Program-made: the position numbers and the translations under genes
DNA from: Cecembia rubra
GTDB taxonomy: Bacteria; Bacteroidota; Bacteroidia; Cytophagales; Cyclobacteriaceae
DNA: 64,000 bases
Direction of reading: 5' to 3'
NCBI RefSeq assembly: GCF_003014575.1
Contig: NZ_PYGF01000007.1
Coordinates: forward strand, 62,001 to 126,000
Shown here: positions 1 to 9,609 of the stretch, one piece after another
How positions within the stretch are numbered: the first letter of the stretch is position 1
Layout of the letters: each line of letters begins with the position of its first letter
Notes under the pieces: model-generated
Database searches by the model: none
What the model was told of the DNA's origin: nothing
What the model saw: the letters and a program-made list of their open reading frames with translations, nothing else

Positions 1-1
1 A

Positions 2-1096
2 AACAGAAGAGACGCAATCAAAACCATGGCCTTGGGAGCTGGCCTGAGTTTGGTTTCACCTTTTAGCCTAATGGCTTGTAAATCTGAAGAAAAGAAAAAA
101 GACAAGTTAGGTGTCGCTTTAGTCGGCCTGGGCTATTATAGCACTGACCTCTTGGCACCTGCCCTCCAACAAACGGAACATTGTTACCTGGCAGGAATTG
201 TTACCGGGACTCCTTCCAAAGCAGAGGCGTGGAAAGCCAAATACAATATCCCGGACAAAAACATCTACAATTACGAGCAATTTGACCGCATCAAGGACAA
301 TCCCGATATCGATGTGGTCTATATAGTGCTACCCCCCTCTATGCACATGGAGTATACCATTAGAGCTGCTAAAGCAGGAAAACATGTTTGGTGCGAAAAA
401 CCCATGGCTGTTTCGGTAGAAGAATGTCAGGCCATGATCGATACCTGCAAGGCAAATAATGTTACTTTATCTATTGGCTACCGCCTCCAACATGAACCCA
501 ATACCCAGGCATTCCAGGAAATTGTAAAGAATGAAAAGCTGGGCAAGGTACTGGGACTTGATTGTGCAGCGGGGTACAGGGAAAACCGTACAGACCATTG
601 GAAACAGAAAAGAGAAATGGGAGGTGGGGTAATCTATGATATGGGTGTATACTCCATTCAAGGAGCAAGGCTAGGCGCAAACATGGAACCCGTAGCAGTA
701 ACTTATGCAAAAGTCTATACAGAAAGACCTGAAATATACAAAGACGGATTAGGTGAAGTAGTAGAGGCAGTACTAGAGTTTCCAAATGGAGCCATAGGCA
801 ATATCAAAACCACCTTTTATGAAAATGTCAATTTCCTCAATATCCGTTGCGAAGATGGAACCATAGAATTGGCTCCCTTTCAGGCCTATGCTGGAAATAA
901 AGGGAAAAGCCCGCTTGGTGAAATCAATTTCCCTTATCAAGTCCCTTGGCAACAGGCCAACCAAATGGATCAGGATGCCATGGCCATAATGGAAAACAGA
1001 CCTTTGCTGGTACCAGGGGAAGAAGGCTTAAGGGATATCCGAATTGTTGAAGCCATTTTGGAATCTGCTGAAACAGGACAGCGGGTGGTGATTTAA
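2..1096 (+). CDS. Gfo/Idh/MocA family oxidoreductase, Tat-exported (5' end outside window)
   Basis: NAD(P)-dependent sugar or polyol dehydrogenase-like enzyme. The open frame runs in from the left edge: before the first ATG (26) it reads NRRDAIKT, then a hydrophobic stretch ending SLMAC, so a twin-arginine signal with a possible lipobox is visible and the true start lies upstream of the window. The Rossmann motif VGLGYY is followed by the family's EKP motif (CEKPMAV), whose Lys is the catalytic-site residue, and a C-terminal alpha/beta substrate domain ending in an ESAETGQ helix. Length fits the family. The substrate cannot be told from sequence. It is the only plus-strand gene in this stretch and faces recG across a shared terminator. 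Confidence 0.9.
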   Translation, partial: NRRDAIKTMALGAGLSLVSPFSLMACKSEEKKKDKLGVALVGLGYYSTDLLAPALQQTEHCYLAGIVTGTPSKAEAWKAKYNIPDKNIYNYEQFDRIKDNPDIDVVYIVLPPSMHMEYTIRAAKAGKHVWCEKPMAVSVEECQAMIDTCKANNVTLSIGYRLQHEPNTQAFQEIVKNEKLGKVLGLDCAAGYRENRTDHWKQKREMGGGVIYDMGVYSIQGARLGANMEPVAVTYAKVYTERPEIYKDGLGEVVEAVLEFPNGAIGNIKTTFYENVNFLNIRCEDGTIELAPFQAYAGNKGKSPLGEINFPYQVPWQQANQMDQDAMAIMENRPLLVPGEEGLRDIRIVEAILESAETGQRVVI

Positions 1097-1100
1097 GTGA

Positions 1101-1137
1101 AAGACCTTTCAGATTCCAATAACCTGAAAGGTCTTTT
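1101..1137. terminator. Intrinsic terminator between convergent genes
   Basis: A perfect 12-bp inverted repeat (AAGACCTTTCAG / CTGAAAGGTCTT) with an 11-base loop is followed by TTTT on the plus strand. It lies between the stop of the oxidoreductase and the stop of recG, so it may serve both directions. Confidence 0.8.
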
Positions 1138-1141
1138 AAAA

Positions 1142-3235
1142 TTATGAAATCCTGCTCCAATTGATTTCATGCTTTTTCTGTGCCCTGATTTGACGGACTA
1201 CCATGGCATGTTCGGGCCGGACAAGTTCCGGATCATCCTGAAGCAATTGTTCTGCTGCATCTCTTGCCAAGGTGAGTATAGGAGCATCTTTGCTCAAATC
1301 TGCAATCAACAAATCCGCTAAACCACTCTGCTGCGTACCCATCAGGTCACCTGGGCCACGGAGTTTCAGATCCACATCCGCTATTTCAAATCCGTTGTTG
1401 GTTCTTACCATGGTTTCTAACCTCACCCTACTGTCTTTGGACAGTTCATATTTGGTCATGAGGATGCAATACGACTGATCTGCCCCACGGCCTACCCTTC
1501 CCCGTAGCTGATGCAATTGGGACAAACCAAAACGCTCTGCATTTTCTACAATCATCACAGAGGCATTGGGAACATTCACACCCACCTCGATCACAGTAGT
1601 CGCCACCATGATCTTGGTCTCTCCCTTGACAAAACGCTGCATCTCGAAATCCTTATCCCCTGCCTTCATATCGCCATGCACAATACTTACAGGATATTCA
1701 GGAAAAGCCCTACAAATACTTTCATACCCATCCATGAGGTTTTTAAGATCCATAGTCTCTGATTCCTGGATCAATGGATAGACCACATATACTTGTCTTC
1801 CTTCATGAATTTGCTTGCGCATAAAGCCAAAGACTTTCAATCGGTCTTTGTCATAACGGTGTACAGTTTGAATTGGCTTCCTTCCTGCCGGTAATTCATC
1901 TATTACCGAAATGTCCAAATCTCCATACAAAGTCATCGCCAAAGTCCTTGGAATCGGCGTGGCGGTCATAACCAACACGTGTGGATAAAAATGCTCATTC
2001 TTCGCCCAAAGCTTGGCGCGCTGGGCGACGCCGAAACGATGCTGCTCATCTACTATAGCCAAACCTAGGTTTCTAAACTGTACCACATCTTCCAAAAGGG
2101 CATGGGTACCAATGATGATGTGCAGGTCTCCTGAACGCAACATTTCATGGATTACATTTCTGGCAGATTTCTTTGTGGATCCAGTAAGCAGAGCAATATT
2201 TAAGCCCATCAGGTCTGCATATACCTTCAAACCTTCATAGTGTTGATTGGCGAGAATTTCCGTAGGGGCCATGAGACAAGCTTGAGCACCTGAACTGATA
2301 GCAATCAAAATACAGATAAAGGCTACCATGGTTTTTCCGCTTCCCACATCACCCTGGATCAGCCTGTTCATTTGTTTACCAGACTTCATGTCCCCATAGG
2401 CTTCCCTTACTACCCGTTTCTGGGCTTCGGTAAGTTGGAATGGCAAATGTTCTTTATAAAACTTCGTCAACAGCTCTGTTTGATTCAGTACCTGCCCATG
2501 GGATTTTTCGGTACGGGTCAGTTTGAGCTTCAATAGCCTGAGCTGAACGAAAAAGAACTCCTCAAACTTCAACCTGAACCGTGCTTTTTTTAGGATTTCA
2601 GGATTGTCCGGGAAATGGATCTGTTTGAGCGCATCCCGTTTAGGAATCAGGTTAAAACGATGCAAAATATCTAAAGGCAAAGTTTCCTGAATCTGTGGAT
2701 AGGAAACATGTACCAAGCCTTCCATAATTTTGGAAATGCCTTTGGAGTCCAGGTATTTGGACCTTAATTTCTCCGTGGTTGAATAAACCGGCTGGAAAAA
2801 ACTTTTTTCTTCCTGAACCTGGGAAAGAGGTTCCATTTCCGGGTGGGCAATACTGAATTTCCGCCCATAGCGGTTGGGTTTGCCATAAAATACAAATGGC
2901 ACAGCCACCAGTAACTTTTTTTCTACCCATTGTAGCCCTTTAAACCAGGTGAGCTCCATTTCCCCTGTATCATCATAAATATGGGCTACCAATCTCTTCC
3001 TTCTGCCATCTCCTATGGTTTCTACCGAACGGATTTTGGCAATTACCTGCACATTTTCCAGGTCTTCGGTGATTTCCCGGATTTTATAAAACTTGGTCCT
3101 GTCTTCGTAGCGGAAGGGATAATGTTGGATCAGCTCCCCATAGGTAAAAATATTCAGCTCCTTGTTGATCAAAGCTGCTTTTTGGGGACCTACACCGCGG
3201 AGGTAATCAATTTTGGTATCAAAAAAACCGGACAA
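1142..3235 (-). CDS. recG: ATP-dependent DNA helicase RecG
   Basis: Superfamily 2 helicase that reverses stalled replication forks and processes Holliday junctions. At 697 residues it has the usual length. The N-terminal wedge/OB-fold region covers about residues 60-160. Walker A is GDVGSGKT (near 297), the DEAH-type box reads DEQH (near 394), motif III is TATPIPRTLA, and the C-terminal helicase domain carries HQLRGRVGRG and the RecG-typical LRGPGDLMGTQQSG. It starts at an ATG at 3235 and appears to be transcribed alone, ending at a terminator shared with the converging oxidoreductase gene. Confidence 0.97.
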   Translation of the reverse strand: MSGFFDTKIDYLRGVGPQKAALINKELNIFTYGELIQHYPFRYEDRTKFYKIREITEDLENVQVIAKIRSVETIGDGRRKRLVAHIYDDTGEMELTWFKGLQWVEKKLLVAVPFVFYGKPNRYGRKFSIAHPEMEPLSQVQEEKSFFQPVYSTTEKLRSKYLDSKGISKIMEGLVHVSYPQIQETLPLDILHRFNLIPKRDALKQIHFPDNPEILKKARFRLKFEEFFFVQLRLLKLKLTRTEKSHGQVLNQTELLTKFYKEHLPFQLTEAQKRVVREAYGDMKSGKQMNRLIQGDVGSGKTMVAFICILIAISSGAQACLMAPTEILANQHYEGLKVYADLMGLNIALLTGSTKKSARNVIHEMLRSGDLHIIIGTHALLEDVVQFRNLGLAIVDEQHRFGVAQRAKLWAKNEHFYPHVLVMTATPIPRTLAMTLYGDLDISVIDELPAGRKPIQTVHRYDKDRLKVFGFMRKQIHEGRQVYVVYPLIQESETMDLKNLMDGYESICRAFPEYPVSIVHGDMKAGDKDFEMQRFVKGETKIMVATTVIEVGVNVPNASVMIVENAERFGLSQLHQLRGRVGRGADQSYCILMTKYELSKDSRVRLETMVRTNNGFEIADVDLKLRGPGDLMGTQQSGLADLLIADLSKDAPILTLARDAAEQLLQDDPELVRPEHAMVVRQIRAQKKHEINWSRIS

Positions 3236-3336
3236 GAGGAATGATTTAAAATTCTGACAACATCAATTAAACCTTCATTTTCATAAAAGTAATAAATCAG
3301 ACGAATGCAGCTTCAAAAAAAATAGATTTGAACACA

Positions 3337-3783
3337 TTATTTAACCATCACATCTAGCTGCCTTCCCTCTTCCTTGGCTTTTTCATCTTGGGAAGTCCCC
3401 AAAGCAATGCCTATTGCCAAACCTAATGGAATGCCTATACCGATGAAGGCCATATTCCCGAAAGCAGCTCCAAAAACCACCCCAAAAGGAATCCCAAATA
3501 CAGCCATTCCCAAGACCATCCACTTTTTTTGGTAGAAGCCTTTAGGAACTATTTTAGCTTCCTTTTCGACCAAATTTAAGATCATGGACTTTGCTTTCTG
3601 AAGCTTAAACAAAAACTGCTTTTCGTCTTTCTCTTGATTACAATTTCTGATTTCAGCATTGATCTGTTCAATAAGCGATTGATTTATTACCATCTTTTCC
3701 ATGGCGACCAAATATGCAGACAGTGAACTCACATGCTGATTATCCTGAAGCGCTTGTGGGATATTCAATTTTTCAAATTTCAT
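3337..3783 (-). CDS. Hypothetical protein with two glycine-rich membrane segments
   Basis: A 148-residue protein of no family I recognise. The N-terminal 75 residues are charged and probably helical. A short positive stretch then leads into two closely spaced hydrophobic segments rich in Gly and Ala (about 88-130), resembling a membrane hairpin, and a charged tail (QDEKAKEEGRQ). Its ATG overlaps the stop of the upstream phosphotransferase-aminotransferase by 4 bases, so the two are translationally coupled and share a transcript. Function unknown. Confidence 0.7.
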   Translation of the reverse strand: MKFEKLNIPQALQDNQHVSSLSAYLVAMEKMVINQSLIEQINAEIRNCNQEKDEKQFLFKLQKAKSMILNLVEKEAKIVPKGFYQKKWMVLGMAVFGIPFGVVFGAAFGNMAFIGIGIPLGLAIGIALGTSQDEKAKEEGRQLDVMVK

Positions 3784-6047
3784 CTTTTCAATTTATATAA
3801 AATCCTTTCCATTTCCTCTACTACCTTCAAAGCATTCTCCTTTGTGAAAATCAAAGGGGGTTTGGTCTTCAAGACACTGTCCTTAGGACCATCTGTACTG
3901 ATCAGGATATACTTTTCCCGAAGCTGGTTTTTGATCAATTTTGCCAACTGTTCATCTTCCTCCTTTGTTCCGGGTTTGACCAAGTCAACCCCCAAAAACA
4001 AACCCGAACCCCTGACATCTCCTATACAAGCATATTGTTGCTGCAATTGCACAAAAAGAGATTTATAATAGTTGCCCACTTCCAATGCATTTTCCTGCAA
4101 TCCTTCCTCTTCCATAACCTCCAACACAGCCAAACCCATAGCACAGGAAACGGGATTCCCACCAAAGGAACTGAAAAACTCAACCCCTTTTTCAAATGAG
4201 TCCGCAATTTCCTGGGTACAGACCACTGCACCCATAGGGTGTCCATTGCCCATGGGTTTGCCTAATATCACCATGTCCGGCACTATCCCATGCTGCTCAA
4301 ATCCCCAAAAATGATCCCCAACCCTTCCAAATCCTGTCTGTACCTCATCGGAAATACAAAGACCCCCATGTGCCCGAATTGCCGGATAAAGCTCCTGAAG
4401 ATACCCTGGAGCCAAGGGTACCTGCCCTCCGCAGCCTACAATAGGTTCAGCAATGAATGCAGCGATAGGGTACTTAAATTGATTCACCAACTCTACTGCT
4501 TCGGTCGCATATTTCTTCCCTTGATTTCCAGGGTCATAGCTGTATTTTCCACGGAAGGCATCCGGAATAGGAACTTTCAGAATATAGTCCTTTTGGCCCT
4601 GTCCTTTTGGATTGCTGAATTTGTAATCCGAGATATCAATAGAGATCTGCGTATTGCCATGGTAACCATGTTCCATAATCATAATACCTTCCCTATTGGT
4701 ATGCCACTTGGCCATGCGGATGGCAAGATCAGAAGCCGCACTGCCTGAATTCACAAAAAATACCCGGTTTAAGGAAGATGGGAATTTAGCCAAAAGCTTC
4801 TCTGCATATTGTGGCAATAAATCGTAAAGGTAGCGGGTATTGGTGTTCAGCTTAGCCATTTGCCTCTGTCCTGCTTCCACTACTTTGGGATGGGAATGGC
4901 CCACATGGGGAATATTGTTATAGGCATCCAAAAAGGTGTTTCCTTTGACATCATACATGTACTGAAAAGCAGCCCTTTCCATTTGGATGGGTTTAGAATA
5001 ACTTACTGATAGGATTTTACTTAGGTATTGATAGCGATAGGACAGACTTTCATCTAAAGTTTTTACCGGTCGTGGGTTAAGACCTACTGCCAACCTAAAT
5101 GCATTCTCTGCTCCTATTGGGTTAATCTTGAGCCAGGCATACAACATTTTCCAGGCATTGTCCTCGCTGATAGAAGCATATGCATTTTCCGGATCAACTC
5201 TCCGGGCATGTGCCGAATTGCATGCACTGATACAAAGCCGGCCTGCTATCAGGTAATACAATAATGCAAGCTCTTGTTCAGTCAGGGCAAGTTTGGAATG
5301 GTATCCTTTGAGCAATTCCAAGCACCAATCCAGGTAATTTTCCTTTTCATAAGCTGCGTAAGTCATGGCTACCGCAAGCTCATTGATCAGGGGAGAATAG
5401 GCCAAATCCCCAAAATCAATCAGGGAAATTTGCTGATCCTTATTTAAAAGGATATTCCATTCATTGGCATCATTGTAAATGATGGATTTCCGCAAATGGG
5501 GCAGCAATGGCCTGACTACTTCTTCATGTTGTTGCAAAAAGTACTTAACCGTATTTCGGTCTTTCGCAGAGGGAATATCCTCAAGGTATTTTTGGATGAG
5601 TTCAAGGTATTGTAGGTCCCATTCCCACTTTCTGGACGCGAGGACATAACTGCTTTTTTTGCCCAATTCAAGATCCAAATCGGCTAAAAATCTACCTAGG
5701 TCCTGATAATCCGCTGCTTCAGGGTTTAGGTTTCCAAAAAACTCCCCTTCCAGAAAAGTCAGCAATCTTCCGAGGAGTTTTTGGCCATCCCATTCCATCA
5801 ATTTCACATACAGGCCATCTTCAAAAGGTACAGGATGGGGGACCCTACCCTTAAATTGATGTTGTAAGCTATGTAGAATATCAGTTTCTGTTTGGAGCAG
5901 ATCAAATGTCTTTTCTGAATAAGGATAGGTTTTGAAAATCAACTTCCCCTCTTTGGTTTCGACCAGGTAGTTGGCATTGTCATAACCATTCAGCTTTTTG
6001 AAATTGAGAATTTCAACATTCAGGTAAGTTTTAATCAATCCAAGCAT
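3780..6047 (-). CDS. Phosphotransferase (APH-like) - class III aminotransferase fusion
   Basis: A 755-residue two-domain enzyme. Residues 1-330 form an aminoglycoside-phosphotransferase-like small-molecule kinase fold: the catalytic loop reads YNDANEWN (near 192), with Asp in the usual HxD position, followed by IDFGD for metal binding. Residues about 350-755 are a class III PLP-dependent aminotransferase: SGSAASDLA (phosphate-binding region, near 434), [11 protein letters not shown] (PLP-contacting Asp, near 567) and ILGKPMGNG (Schiff-base Lys, near 595). Related fusions exist in bacteria, some with an extra M23 domain between the halves that is absent here. The aminotransferase half resembles the ethanolamine-phosphate/hydroxylysine-phosphate phospho-lyase branch, so phosphorylation of an amino alcohol followed by phospho-lyase or transaminase action is a reasonable inference. 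Substrate unproven. Confidence 0.88.
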   Translation of the reverse strand: MLGLIKTYLNVEILNFKKLNGYDNANYLVETKEGKLIFKTYPYSEKTFDLLQTETDILHSLQHQFKGRVPHPVPFEDGLYVKLMEWDGQKLLGRLLTFLEGEFFGNLNPEAADYQDLGRFLADLDLELGKKSSYVLASRKWEWDLQYLELIQKYLEDIPSAKDRNTVKYFLQQHEEVVRPLLPHLRKSIIYNDANEWNILLNKDQQISLIDFGDLAYSPLINELAVAMTYAAYEKENYLDWCLELLKGYHSKLALTEQELALLYYLIAGRLCISACNSAHARRVDPENAYASISEDNAWKMLYAWLKINPIGAENAFRLAVGLNPRPVKTLDESLSYRYQYLSKILSVSYSKPIQMERAAFQYMYDVKGNTFLDAYNNIPHVGHSHPKVVEAGQRQMAKLNTNTRYLYDLLPQYAEKLLAKFPSSLNRVFFVNSGSAASDLAIRMAKWHTNREGIMIMEHGYHGNTQISIDISDYKFSNPKGQGQKDYILKVPIPDAFRGKYSYDPGNQGKKYATEAVELVNQFKYPIAAFIAEPIVGCGGQVPLAPGYLQELYPAIRAHGGLCISDEVQTGFGRVGDHFWGFEQHGIVPDMVILGKPMGNGHPMGAVVCTQEIADSFEKGVEFFSSFGGNPVSCAMGLAVLEVMEEEGLQENALEVGNYYKSLFVQLQQQYACIGDVRGSGLFLGVDLVKPGTKEEDEQLAKLIKNQLREKYILISTDGPKDSVLKTKPPLIFTKENALKVVEEMERILYKLKR

Positions 6048-6160
6048 AGTAGGAATTTAGAATATTCTTCCAGCAATTTCCAAAAAATGTGAGTTCTTTG
6101 AAACATATTATTTCGATAGTTTTTTTGTACAAAATTTGGATGCAATAAATTAGTTAGCTT

Positions 6161-6190
6161 AAAAAAAGAGGTTTTCTTTTGAAAACCTCT
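6161..6190 (-). terminator. Intrinsic terminator after the LEA-like gene
   Basis: The 10-bp arms AGAGGTTTTC / GAAAACCTCT flank a 3-base loop, and on the minus strand the stem is followed by seven T residues. It lies about 45 bases downstream of the stop at 6236. Confidence 0.8.
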
Positions 6191-6235
6191 AGAATTGAAA
6201 TTGTTCTTTATTCCAATGATTTATGAAATTTCGTT

Positions 6236-6799
6236 TTATTTTCTAATTTCATTTAAAATATCTTTGGCACCATCCACACTGGAATGCAGGGCAGACTTGA
6301 CTGATTCTACTGTTTCTCCTCCTATATCTTTAGCAGCATCTAAGGCAGCCACCACAGCATCTTTAGCCGCACCAATTGTATCCCCCCCTACTTGTTTGAC
6401 ACCATTAACAGCTCCTTTAACTGCTTCTACTGCCACTTCGGCAACATCTTCTCCTAGATCTTTTGCGGATTCAATAGCTTGTTTCACACTACCTTCAACA
6501 GCATCCTTTTGATTGACTCCAGAATCCATAGCACCTTGAATAGTTCCATTGACAATTCCTTTGGCGGAATTAACTACTGAAACACCAATATCTGCTACCC
6601 CCTGAAAAGCGCCAGAGACAATAGAAGCAGGCACTTGAATTCCCTTTACAGCGAGCTCTCCTGTGCCTTTAATCGTTGTAACAGCAAGGTTCTTTACGGA
6701 ATTTGCCAATACACTACCAGTATCAGCCGTACCTTTGAAGGTTGCTTTAACTCCACCCTTAATTCCGTTAACTACATTTGAAATAATAGGTATACCCAT
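6236..6799 (-). CDS. LEA-like Ala/Gly/Val/Lys-rich repetitive protein
   Basis: A 187-residue low-complexity protein with no Cys or Trp. It is built from loosely repeated helical units of the type AAKDAV, AAKDIGGETVESVKSAL and GAVNGVKQVG. The composition and the 11-residue-like spacing of small and charged residues resemble late-embryogenesis-abundant or amphipathic-helix stress proteins, but this rests on composition, not a family hit. There is no signal peptide. It starts at an ATG at 6799 and is followed by a strong terminator, so it is probably monocistronic. A role in desiccation or osmotic tolerance or in membrane surface binding would be inference. Confidence 0.65.
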   Translation of the reverse strand: MGIPIISNVVNGIKGGVKATFKGTADTGSVLANSVKNLAVTTIKGTGELAVKGIQVPASIVSGAFQGVADIGVSVVNSAKGIVNGTIQGAMDSGVNQKDAVEGSVKQAIESAKDLGEDVAEVAVEAVKGAVNGVKQVGGDTIGAAKDAVVAALDAAKDIGGETVESVKSALHSSVDGAKDILNEIRK

Positions 6800-6955
6800 A
6801 AAATATTATATTTTTGGTTTATAGATATTGGTAATATCTTAAAATAAAACGGAAAAGTCAAATTATTTGCGTCAAACATTATTGATTCAATTCAACTAAA
6901 AATACGAACCACTATTTATTGTATTTGAAAAATGTTTTTTTGTAAGCTAAATATT

Positions 6956-7399
6956 TCAACTATGTCTCAATCGCAAGTAAAGTCCCGAAAGCACCAAAAC
7001 ACTTACCGTCAACATGGCCAGAGATAGGCTAATTAGCATGAATGTCACCAAACCTTCAACCAATGCAGGGCCTTCTTTGCCTCCTGCCAAAGGCATCATT
7101 CTACCTGAACCAGTTGCCGCTGCTATAAGCACTACCAAATAATTGGCAAAAGAACCATAAATGGTTAACCAAAAAGTCAGATTAAGCATTCTTTGAGATA
7201 AATTTATTTTTGGCCAAATGATCCCCAAAACCAAAAGGAAAATCCCATTCATAATGCCTTCTAGGTGGGAGGATAATCCCATTCTGGGGTTTTCAAGGAT
7301 TGGAACAAAAAGGCCTACAACCAAACCTAGAAAAAACAATAGACTTCCAAAAAACAGTAAACGGTTGGACTGTAAATGTACTTTAGGGGAAATGCTCAT
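6956..7399 (-). CDS. Hydroxylaminobenzene mutase-like membrane protein
   Basis: About 147 residues with four predicted membrane segments. The sequence GLSSHLEGIMNGIFLL after the first segment and the later GKEGPALVEGLVTF match the pattern I know from HabA/HabB-type mutases, which rearrange hydroxylaminobenzene to 2-aminophenol. Many genomic homologues have no tested nitroaromatic role, so the physiological substrate is open. The ATG at 7399 (MSISPKV) is preferred over an in-frame TTG at 7426. Confidence 0.7.
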   Translation of the reverse strand: MSISPKVHLQSNRLLFFGSLLFFLGLVVGLFVPILENPRMGLSSHLEGIMNGIFLLVLGIIWPKINLSQRMLNLTFWLTIYGSFANYLVVLIAAATGSGRMMPLAGGKEGPALVEGLVTFMLISLSLAMLTVSVLVLSGLYLRLRHS

Positions 7400-7563
7400 A
7401 ATCAAAGGGTTATCAGGGTGGAACAAATATTCATTTTTTGTAAATAAAGTTACAAAAAATACTGTAAATCACTAATGATCAGAATTATATGGTTTTAAAG
7501 AAGGAAGAGTCAATAACGCATAGTTTTTGGCGATCTATGCAAAAAAATATACGGCCCGGACCC

Positions 7564-8443
7564 TTAAATACCTACTTTTGAATTTCTCTCCTTAGCAAAA
7601 CCATTTTGATCGAAAGGTTTGGACTGCCAATCATTAGCCTTTAACTTCATTAATTCCTTAAAGCCTAACTCCATCAATAGTTGTGCTTTATTTCCATATT
7701 CCCCGATTATATCCTTAGGATGGTGACAATCGGAATGGAGACTAATTGGGACTTTCAATTCCTTTAGGTTTTTTAAACCAAACTTACCCGGATAAGTTTG
7801 GAAGCCATTTTCTAGTAAAGCCCTCGGGTATTTATTTCGACAATTTTCCCTGCCGGGGCTGTAACTTCCAATGTTTGAGGCATATAATTCAGATTTCAAG
7901 AAGCCTGCTTATCAAAGAAGAATTTGCTGTGGTTTTACATTTTGATTTTGGCCAAGTGCCTGAGGATTCTGGGACAATCATACCCCAGCATATGTAATAT
8001 AATTTCAAAATACCTCCTAAGGGCTTTTTGAATGTTATTGCAAAAAAATTCATGAATCCCTTTTTCAAAAACCAATTGAGGACCATCAATCTCCCAGGGT
8101 TGTCCATCCTAAAAAAACCCACAAAATGAATAGATCCAAGGGGATAGTCTAAACTTAACTCGGTCTCAAAATTCTGGATAAGCCCAGACTTTTCTGGAAA
8201 ATAGTCAATTCCCAAACTTTTATAGATTTCAATTTGTCCCGCATATTTGGCCTTTGCGTGGTCAACCGCCTTTTGGTAGACAGGCAAATCATTTTATCTA
8301 TAGACCTCTTGTTCTCAATGTGAACAGGGTAATGGGAAGTAAAGCAAATGCGATAAATGTCAAAGGCTATGGTTTGTTTGATGTGTTGCTCGATTTCATC
8401 GACACCATCCCAATATTTCAAATGGCTGTGGTAATTGGTCTAG
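7564..8443 (-). pseudogene. Decayed PHP-family histidinol phosphatase (HisK-like)
   Basis: Pieces of one polymerase-and-histidinol-phosphatase (PHP) domain protein run in order along the minus strand in shifting frames. The N-terminus reads NYHSHLKYWDGVDE (metal-binding HSH), directly after an in-frame TAG where a start such as MWTNYHSH would be expected. Then come AKYAGQIEIYKSLGIDYFPE and LDYPLGSIHFVGFF, then PWEIDGPQLVFEKG in a third frame, and finally SLHSDCHHPKDI followed by the family's usual GFKELMKL and PF residues. At least two frame changes, a lost start and further stops mean no intact enzyme can be made. Such enzymes dephosphorylate histidinol phosphate, so an intact copy or another phosphatase should exist elsewhere if the strain makes histidine. 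Confidence 0.85.
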
Positions 8444-8708
8444 GTTATAAAGAATGATTCATGTTATGTTCATTAAATATTAATCCTTTGATCAGGATAT
8501 ATTTAATATCCTTGCTGATTGAATGCGCTTATCATTTTGAAAAAGTGAAAACCACCTTAAATGGCATAACCTGCAAAAAGTTCAAGGTCTTTATGCCCAG
8601 GACCAATAAAATATTGGAAATTCCTGTCAAAACCTTGCCCCAAGCCCTGCCTCACACAGGCAATAAGTGCATATTATCCGATAAGTACCAAAAGACAATT
8701 ATAAGAAT

Positions 8709-9488
8709 TTAAGATCCATAGATTTCTTCCAAAACCAGAGCGAGACGGATTCCGGCAGCAATCAACCTTTCCTCAACATGATGGTAATGCTTGTAAATAT
8801 ACTCATAACCAATTCTTCCGTTTGCCGGAATATCATACATGGCTGGCCTGATTGCAACTGCCTCTCTTAACCAGTCTGCAGGTGTTTTTGAGTTATAATG
8901 GCCAACCAATTCCGGACTGATTCTTTTTTGAAGCTCTGTAGCAATCTCTGAGTAACTCATCTTCTTGTTTTCGATGAGATCGGAATCCCAGACTGAATGG
9001 ATATTGGTCTCCTTGTTGAAATAGCTTACTTTGACATCATTTCCTCCGCGGTCTCCTGGTTTGCCTACATGAAAAGGTTGATGTAAGTCTCCTACTATAT
9101 GGATCAACATTCGAAGCTGATCCCTTTCTTCTTCGGCACTCAATCCCCCCTTTTTCAAGGTTTCTTTTATTTTTAGGAATGCAGAATAGGCATCTCCAGT
9201 GGGCTCTTGAATGGAAGGATCATATTCCCCATTTGCTGTAGTCACCCAATGCCAGGTGTAGGTATATTCATATTTTTTATCAGAGCGAATATTATCCATC
9301 CAAACACCCACACCTGAAATGGACTCTTTATTCAAAATGGCTTCAACTTTCTCTACAGTTTGTGGTTTCATCTGCCATTCTGCCAGTTTTCCAATTACAT
9401 AGTGACCGATTGCTCCCCATGCAAAAGAACTGGACTGAGTACTAATGACCAATAAAATGGCCAATGTCAATTGTTTGGTAGTTTTCAT
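8709..9488 (-). CDS. S1/P1-type zinc-dependent nuclease, secreted
   Basis: Single-strand nuclease of the S1/P1 family with a trinuclear zinc site. The start is set at the ATG at 9488, giving a clean signal peptide (MKTTKQLTLAILL...SSFA); cleavage leaves the family's invariant N-terminal Trp (WGAIGHYVIG), whose backbone and side chains bind zinc. Downstream zinc ligands are visible in MLIHIVGDLHQPFHVG, GGNDV and IHSVWDSDLI. A longer frame reaching 9560 adds 24 residues that would bury the signal and is rejected. The enzyme probably acts in the periplasm or outside the cell on RNA and DNA for phosphate or nucleoside scavenging. It has no obvious operon partner. Confidence 0.92.
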   Translation of the reverse strand: MKTTKQLTLAILLVISTQSSSFAWGAIGHYVIGKLAEWQMKPQTVEKVEAILNKESISGVGVWMDNIRSDKKYEYTYTWHWVTTANGEYDPSIQEPTGDAYSAFLKIKETLKKGGLSAEEERDQLRMLIHIVGDLHQPFHVGKPGDRGGNDVKVSYFNKETNIHSVWDSDLIENKKMSYSEIATELQKRISPELVGHYNSKTPADWLREAVAIRPAMYDIPANGRIGYEYIYKHYHHVEERLIAAGIRLALVLEEIYGS

Positions 9489-9609
9489 ATGTTGATAGAT
9501 ATAAGCTTGAAATACAGTGGAAATAAATTGAAACATTAAAGAAACAGGTACTATCCCCAATTATTACGCATTAGCATATTTCCACCTTATTTCACGCAAG
9601 TATATTTCA

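Noticed and set aside
8461..8712. 83-codon plus-strand frame next to the histidinol phosphatase pseudogene
   Set aside because: No family features, no start context, and it lies against the gene direction of all neighbours; composition is like intergenic DNA.
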